Assembly (NCBI GenBank): GCA_000421065.1
Contig: ATWD01000001.1
Span: forward strand, 3,092,001-3,156,000
Source of the DNA: Acidobacteriaceae bacterium TAA 166
GTDB lineage: Bacteria > Acidobacteriota > Terriglobia > Terriglobales > Acidobacteriaceae
Length of the DNA: 64,000 nucleotides
Direction: 5' to 3'
Shown: positions 61,122 to 64,000 of the stretch, piece by piece
Numbering within the stretch: the first letter of the stretch is position 1
Layout of the letters: every line of letters begins with the position of its first letter
Made by a program: the position numbers and the translations under genes
Notes under the pieces: model-generated
What the model was told of the DNA's origin: nothing
Database searches by the model: none
What the model saw: the letters and a program-made list of their open reading frames with translations, nothing else

Positions 61122-63011
61122 ATGTTTCGATGGACTCCGCTTCCGGCCTACCTCCGCACACTCGCCGCTGAAAACCCTGGTGCCGTTCTGCTCGAGACCT
61201 CCCGCTTCGATCACGAGAATCGACACAGCTATCTCTTTCTCGATCCGGTCGAAGTCTTCGCCGCCCGCGCGCCGGACGATCTTCCTCTTCTCTTCCCCTG
61301 GATCGAAGCAGCGCGACATCGAGGTCTCCACCTCGCCGGTTACCTCAGCTACGAATGCGGCTATTCCTTCGAGTACAAAAACAAGCCCGCGACGCCTCAC
61401 CACGGCACCTTGCCCCTGGCCTGGTTCGGAGCCTACGCCAGACCCTATCTCTTCGATCACGCAGCCGGAGCCTTCCTCGGTCCCACCCCTTCTGAAGCCC
61501 CATCTCCGACGATTCCCGAGTCCTTCACGAAGGAGGCGCACCTCAGCATCGCGGAGAGCGATTACACCCAAAAGATTCACGCCATCCAACGCTATATCGA
61601 GGCAGGCGATACCTATCAGGTCAACTTCACCGACTCGGTCACCGTCGCGGCAACCCATCCGGCCTCCGCATCGTTCACCGTGCTCGCCGAAGCGCAGCCC
61701 GTCGCCTACAGCGCCCTTCTCCACATCGAAAAACATCACATCCTCTCGCACTCGCCCGAGCTCTTCTTCAGCATCCGCGACCGACGCATCACGACCCGTC
61801 CGATGAAGGGCACCCTGGCCCGCGGCCTCGACATCGCCGAAGACGCTCTGCAATCCGCCTTCCTCCAGGCCGATGTCAAGAACCGCGCCGAGCACGTCAT
61901 GATCGTCGATCTCCTCCGCAACGATCTCGGCCGTATCTGCCGTATGGGATCCGTACAGGTCGACGATCTCTTCGCGGTGGAGCGATACAAAACGCTCCTG
62001 CAGATGACCTCCACCATCACAGGAGAGCTCCGTCCCGGCCTCACCTTCCGCGAGATTTTCCACGCTCTCTTTCCCTCCGGCTCCATCACTGGCGCACCCA
62101 AGCTCCGAACCATGGAGATCATTCACGAGCTCGAATCCCAGCCTCGCGGAATCTACACGGGAGCCATCGGCCACATCGCGCCCTCCGGAGACGCTGCCTT
62201 CAACGTCGCCATCCGCACCCTCGTCCTCGAAAACGGCCTCGCCCGCATGGGCGTGGGAGGAGGCATCGTCGCCGACTCCAAGGCTGCCTCGGAGTATCGC
62301 GAGTGCCAGCTCAAAGCCTCCTTTCTCACTCGCCCACATCAGTCTTTCCAGCTCATCGAGACCATGCTCTTCGATGGCGCGTCCATTCCCCTGCTGACCT
62401 CGCATCTCAGCCGTCTCGAATCCTCCGCGGCCTACTTCGACTTTCACTACGACCGGGCCGCCATCGAATCAAAACTCGCCGCACTCGCCTCTACCCTGAC
62501 TCCCGGGCTTCGCTTCCGCATTCGTCTCCTGCTCTCCGCGAATGGCGAGACCGCCCTTACCTATACTGTCCTCACCGACGAGCCCAGGCCGCTTCGCATT
62601 TGCATCTCGGCTTCTCGTATCCATTCCAGCGATCTCATGCGCCGTCACAAGACCACAAGCCGAGAGCTCTACGATCGCGAACTCGCCCAAGCCCGCCAGC
62701 AGGGCTTCGACGAAGTTCTGTTTCTCAATCAGCGCGACGAGCTCGCCGAAGGCGCCATCAGCAACCTTTTCGTCCAGCGCGAAGGCCATCTCCTCACGCC
62801 TCCTCTCTCCGCGGGTGCTCTCCCCGGCCTCCTTCGCACCGACATCCTCGCAACTAATCCCAAAGCACAAGAGCGAACCCTCGCCCTCGAAGACCTGCGA
62901 AGCGCCGATGCAATCTATCTGGGAAACTCCGTTCGCGGCCTCTGCCCAGTCGACCGCATCGAGCTTTCGGAGGGGATTACCATTTACACAAACTCGTCTC
63001 ATCCACGATGA
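61122..63011 (+). CDS. pabB: Aminodeoxychorismate synthase component I fused to aminodeoxychorismate lyase (PabB-PabC)
   Basis: A 629-residue bifunctional folate-pathway enzyme making p-aminobenzoate. The PabB part (1-about 410) has YIEAGDTYQVNFTDSVTV, RRITTRPMKGTLARG with the catalytic Lys, DLLRNDLGRICRMGSV, FPSGSITGAPKLRTMEIIHE and GVGGGIVADSKAASEYRECQ. The PabC part (about 420-629, PLP fold IV) has LIETMLFDGASIPLLTSHLS, the PLP lysine in LMRRHKTTSRELYDREL, and FDEVLFLNQRDELAEGAISN. Glutamine-dependent activity would need PabA elsewhere. The fused order is well known in bacteria. Expression starts after a short gap holding a repeat fragment. Confidence 0.95.
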   Translation: MFRWTPLPAYLRTLAAENPGAVLLETSRFDHENRHSYLFLDPVEVFAARAPDDLPLLFPWIEAARHRGLHLAGYLSYECGYSFEYKNKPATPHHGTLPLAWFGAYARPYLFDHAAGAFLGPTPSEAPSPTIPESFTKEAHLSIAESDYTQKIHAIQRYIEAGDTYQVNFTDSVTVAATHPASASFTVLAEAQPVAYSALLHIEKHHILSHSPELFFSIRDRRITTRPMKGTLARGLDIAEDALQSAFLQADVKNRAEHVMIVDLLRNDLGRICRMGSVQVDDLFAVERYKTLLQMTSTITGELRPGLTFREIFHALFPSGSITGAPKLRTMEIIHELESQPRGIYTGAIGHIAPSGDAAFNVAIRTLVLENGLARMGVGGGIVADSKAASEYRECQLKASFLTRPHQSFQLIETMLFDGASIPLLTSHLSRLESSAAYFDFHYDRAAIESKLAALASTLTPGLRFRIRLLLSANGETALTYTVLTDEPRPLRICISASRIHSSDLMRRHKTTSRELYDRELAQARQQGFDEVLFLNQRDELAEGAISNLFVQREGHLLTPPLSAGALPGLLRTDILATNPKAQERTLALEDLRSADAIYLGNSVRGLCPVDRIELSEGITIYTNSSHPR

Positions 63012-63067
63012 TGGATCGTCCGCAAGGAACATCCTCGACGCGGAGCGACCCGAAAGAGTAGAGACCG

Positions 63068-64000
63068 TTGTCCACCCAGACCTCATCGCCCGCATCTCCC
63101 TTCGTTCTGTTGCCCAGCTCCCACGCGCGCGTTCACGATCACTTCGCCGATGCTGCCGATCTCGAGCGTGAGCTCCGAGCAAATATCCGTGGCGAGGTCC
63201 GCTTCGATCCCGCATCGCGCGCTCTCTACGCGACCGATGCCTCGAACTACCGCCACATCCCCATCGGCCTCGTCGTCCCGCTCGATGAAGACGACGTAAT
63301 CGCCACCGTCGCCGCCTGCCGCAGGTTCAACGCGCCCGTCCTCTCGCGTGGGGGAGGAACCTCGCTGGCAGGGCAGGGAACCAACGCCGCCGTCGTGCTC
63401 GATTTTTCGAAGTACATGAACAAGATGGGTCTCGTTGATCCCATTAGCCGCACCGTCCATGTGCAGCCAGGCATCGTCCTCGACCGCGTCCGCGAGGCTG
63501 CGGAAAAGTTCGCGCTCACCTACGCTCCCGACCCCGCCACGCACAGCCGCTGCACCATCGGCGGAATGATCGGCAACAACTCCTGCGGCGTCCACGCCCT
63601 GATGGGCGGCAAGACCGTCGACAATATCCATTCGCTCGACCTTCTTCTCTACGACGGAACCCGCCTCACCGTAGGCCCCACCACCGACGAGCAGATCGAA
63701 CAGCACATCGCCTCCGGTGGCCGCATCGGCAAGCTCTACGCCGGCCTCAAGCGCATCCGCGACGACTACGCCGCGTTCGTACGCGAGCGTTTCCCCGACA
63801 TCCCCCGCCGTGTCTCCGGCTACAACCTCGACGAGCTCCTCCCCGAAAACCACTTCAACGTCGCCCGCGCGCTCGTCGGCAGCGAAGGCACCTGCGCCGT
63901 CATCCTCGGCGCAACGCTCAACCTCGTCGAGAGCCCTCAGTTCCGCACCCTCGTCGGCGTCGGCTTCAAAGACGTCTTCGTCGCCGCCGATCACGTGCCT
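63068..64000 (+). CDS. FAD-linked oxidase (glycolate/D-lactate dehydrogenase type), 5' part
   Basis: The gene runs off the end of the window; 311 codons are visible. FAD_binding_4 (PCMH) domain: YATDASNYRHIPIGLVVPLD, PVLSRGGGTSLAGQGTNAAV, VVLDFSKYMNKMG, VHVQPGIVLDRVREAAEKFA, YAPDPATHSRCTIGGMIGNN and SCGVHALMGGKTVDNIHSLD. Then VSGYNLDELLPENHFNVARA and LVGSEGTCAVILGATLNLVE lead into the FAD-oxidase C domain. In many relatives a GlpC-type iron-sulfur domain follows, outside the window. No ATG is in frame; an in-frame TAG lies just before the TTG at 63068, which is the first possible start. Confidence 0.88.
   Translation, partial: MSTQTSSPASPFVLLPSSHARVHDHFADAADLERELRANIRGEVRFDPASRALYATDASNYRHIPIGLVVPLDEDDVIATVAACRRFNAPVLSRGGGTSLAGQGTNAAVVLDFSKYMNKMGLVDPISRTVHVQPGIVLDRVREAAEKFALTYAPDPATHSRCTIGGMIGNNSCGVHALMGGKTVDNIHSLDLLLYDGTRLTVGPTTDEQIEQHIASGGRIGKLYAGLKRIRDDYAAFVRERFPDIPRRVSGYNLDELLPENHFNVARALVGSEGTCAVILGATLNLVESPQFRTLVGVGFKDVFVAADHVP

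Noticed and set aside
60459-62447. A 662-codon antisense frame across the regulator and PabB genes
   Set aside because: It spans two certain genes on the other strand and the gap between them; composition (Gly/Glu/Asp-rich) is typical of shadow frames.

Overview
The window looks like chromosomal DNA of an acidobacterium, most likely family Acidobacteriaceae (Terriglobus/Granulicella/Edaphobacter type). This is an inference from gene content: an Oar-like TonB receptor of 1141 residues with an N-terminal carboxypeptidase-regulatory domain, DUF4337 and DUF6599 proteins, a four-Cys mini-protein ending in [11 protein letters not shown], many secreted Ig-like proteins, and about 60% GC coding DNA. 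No ribosomal RNA gene is present to confirm the taxon.

Layout. 0-11.5 kb: housekeeping and mixed genes (MFS exporter, OsmC, a split Lys-rich DUF6496 gene, gatB, a GH18 chitinase, a decayed alpha/beta hydrolase, an SDR, DUF4337, DUF6599). 11.5-16 kb: a candidate small RNA, an HGSNAT-like membrane acetyltransferase, a second GH18 chitinase, tRNA-Thr(CGT) and an MFS transporter. 16-21.5 kb: a long non-coding leader with several hairpins, a secreted glycosidase-like protein, an outer-membrane barrel protein and two paralogous lipoproteins. 21.8-42 kb: a Wzx/Wzy-type exopolysaccharide (EPS) locus with an initiating phosphoglycosyltransferase, Wzy-like polymerase, flippase, Wza-like SLBB export protein, Wzc-like chain-length protein, a BY-kinase-like protein without the P-loop lysine, three GT4 glycosyltransferases, a GT-C enzyme and an acyltransferase. 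Two more members of the secreted glycosidase-like family lie inside it. 42-52.6 kb: DUF1348, two SGNH hydrolases, a sugar isomerase, a MacB-like permease, the TonB receptor, a sodium/solute symporter and a P1 peptidase. 52.6-61 kb: a heavy-metal RND efflux operon transcribed divergently from a histidine kinase / NtrC-type regulator pair. 61-64 kb: a PabB-PabC fusion and the start of an FAD-linked oxidase.

Main observations. (1) Three paralogous exported proteins (16977, 29426, 33509) share a TIM-barrel-like module with two conserved glutamates 103-104 residues apart (motifs PNE and TE.G), as in clan GH-A glycosidases. Two sit within the EPS locus and the third about 5 kb before it, so they may be EPS-specific hydrolases. 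(2) Between the efflux operon and its regulators lie two tandem 18-bp imperfect palindromes 32 bp apart, placed midway between two oppositely facing -24/-12 (sigma-54) promoters. The adjacent regulator carries GAFTGA, so this looks like a complete ZraSR-like switch. (3) A dispersed 185-200 bp palindromic repeat occurs in four full copies and two or three fragments, each just downstream of a stop codon. (4) Further points are a G10 tract inside a glycosyltransferase gene, palindromes covering two start codons, GTTAC direct repeats at 14-bp pitch in front of EPS genes, and several very small genes.
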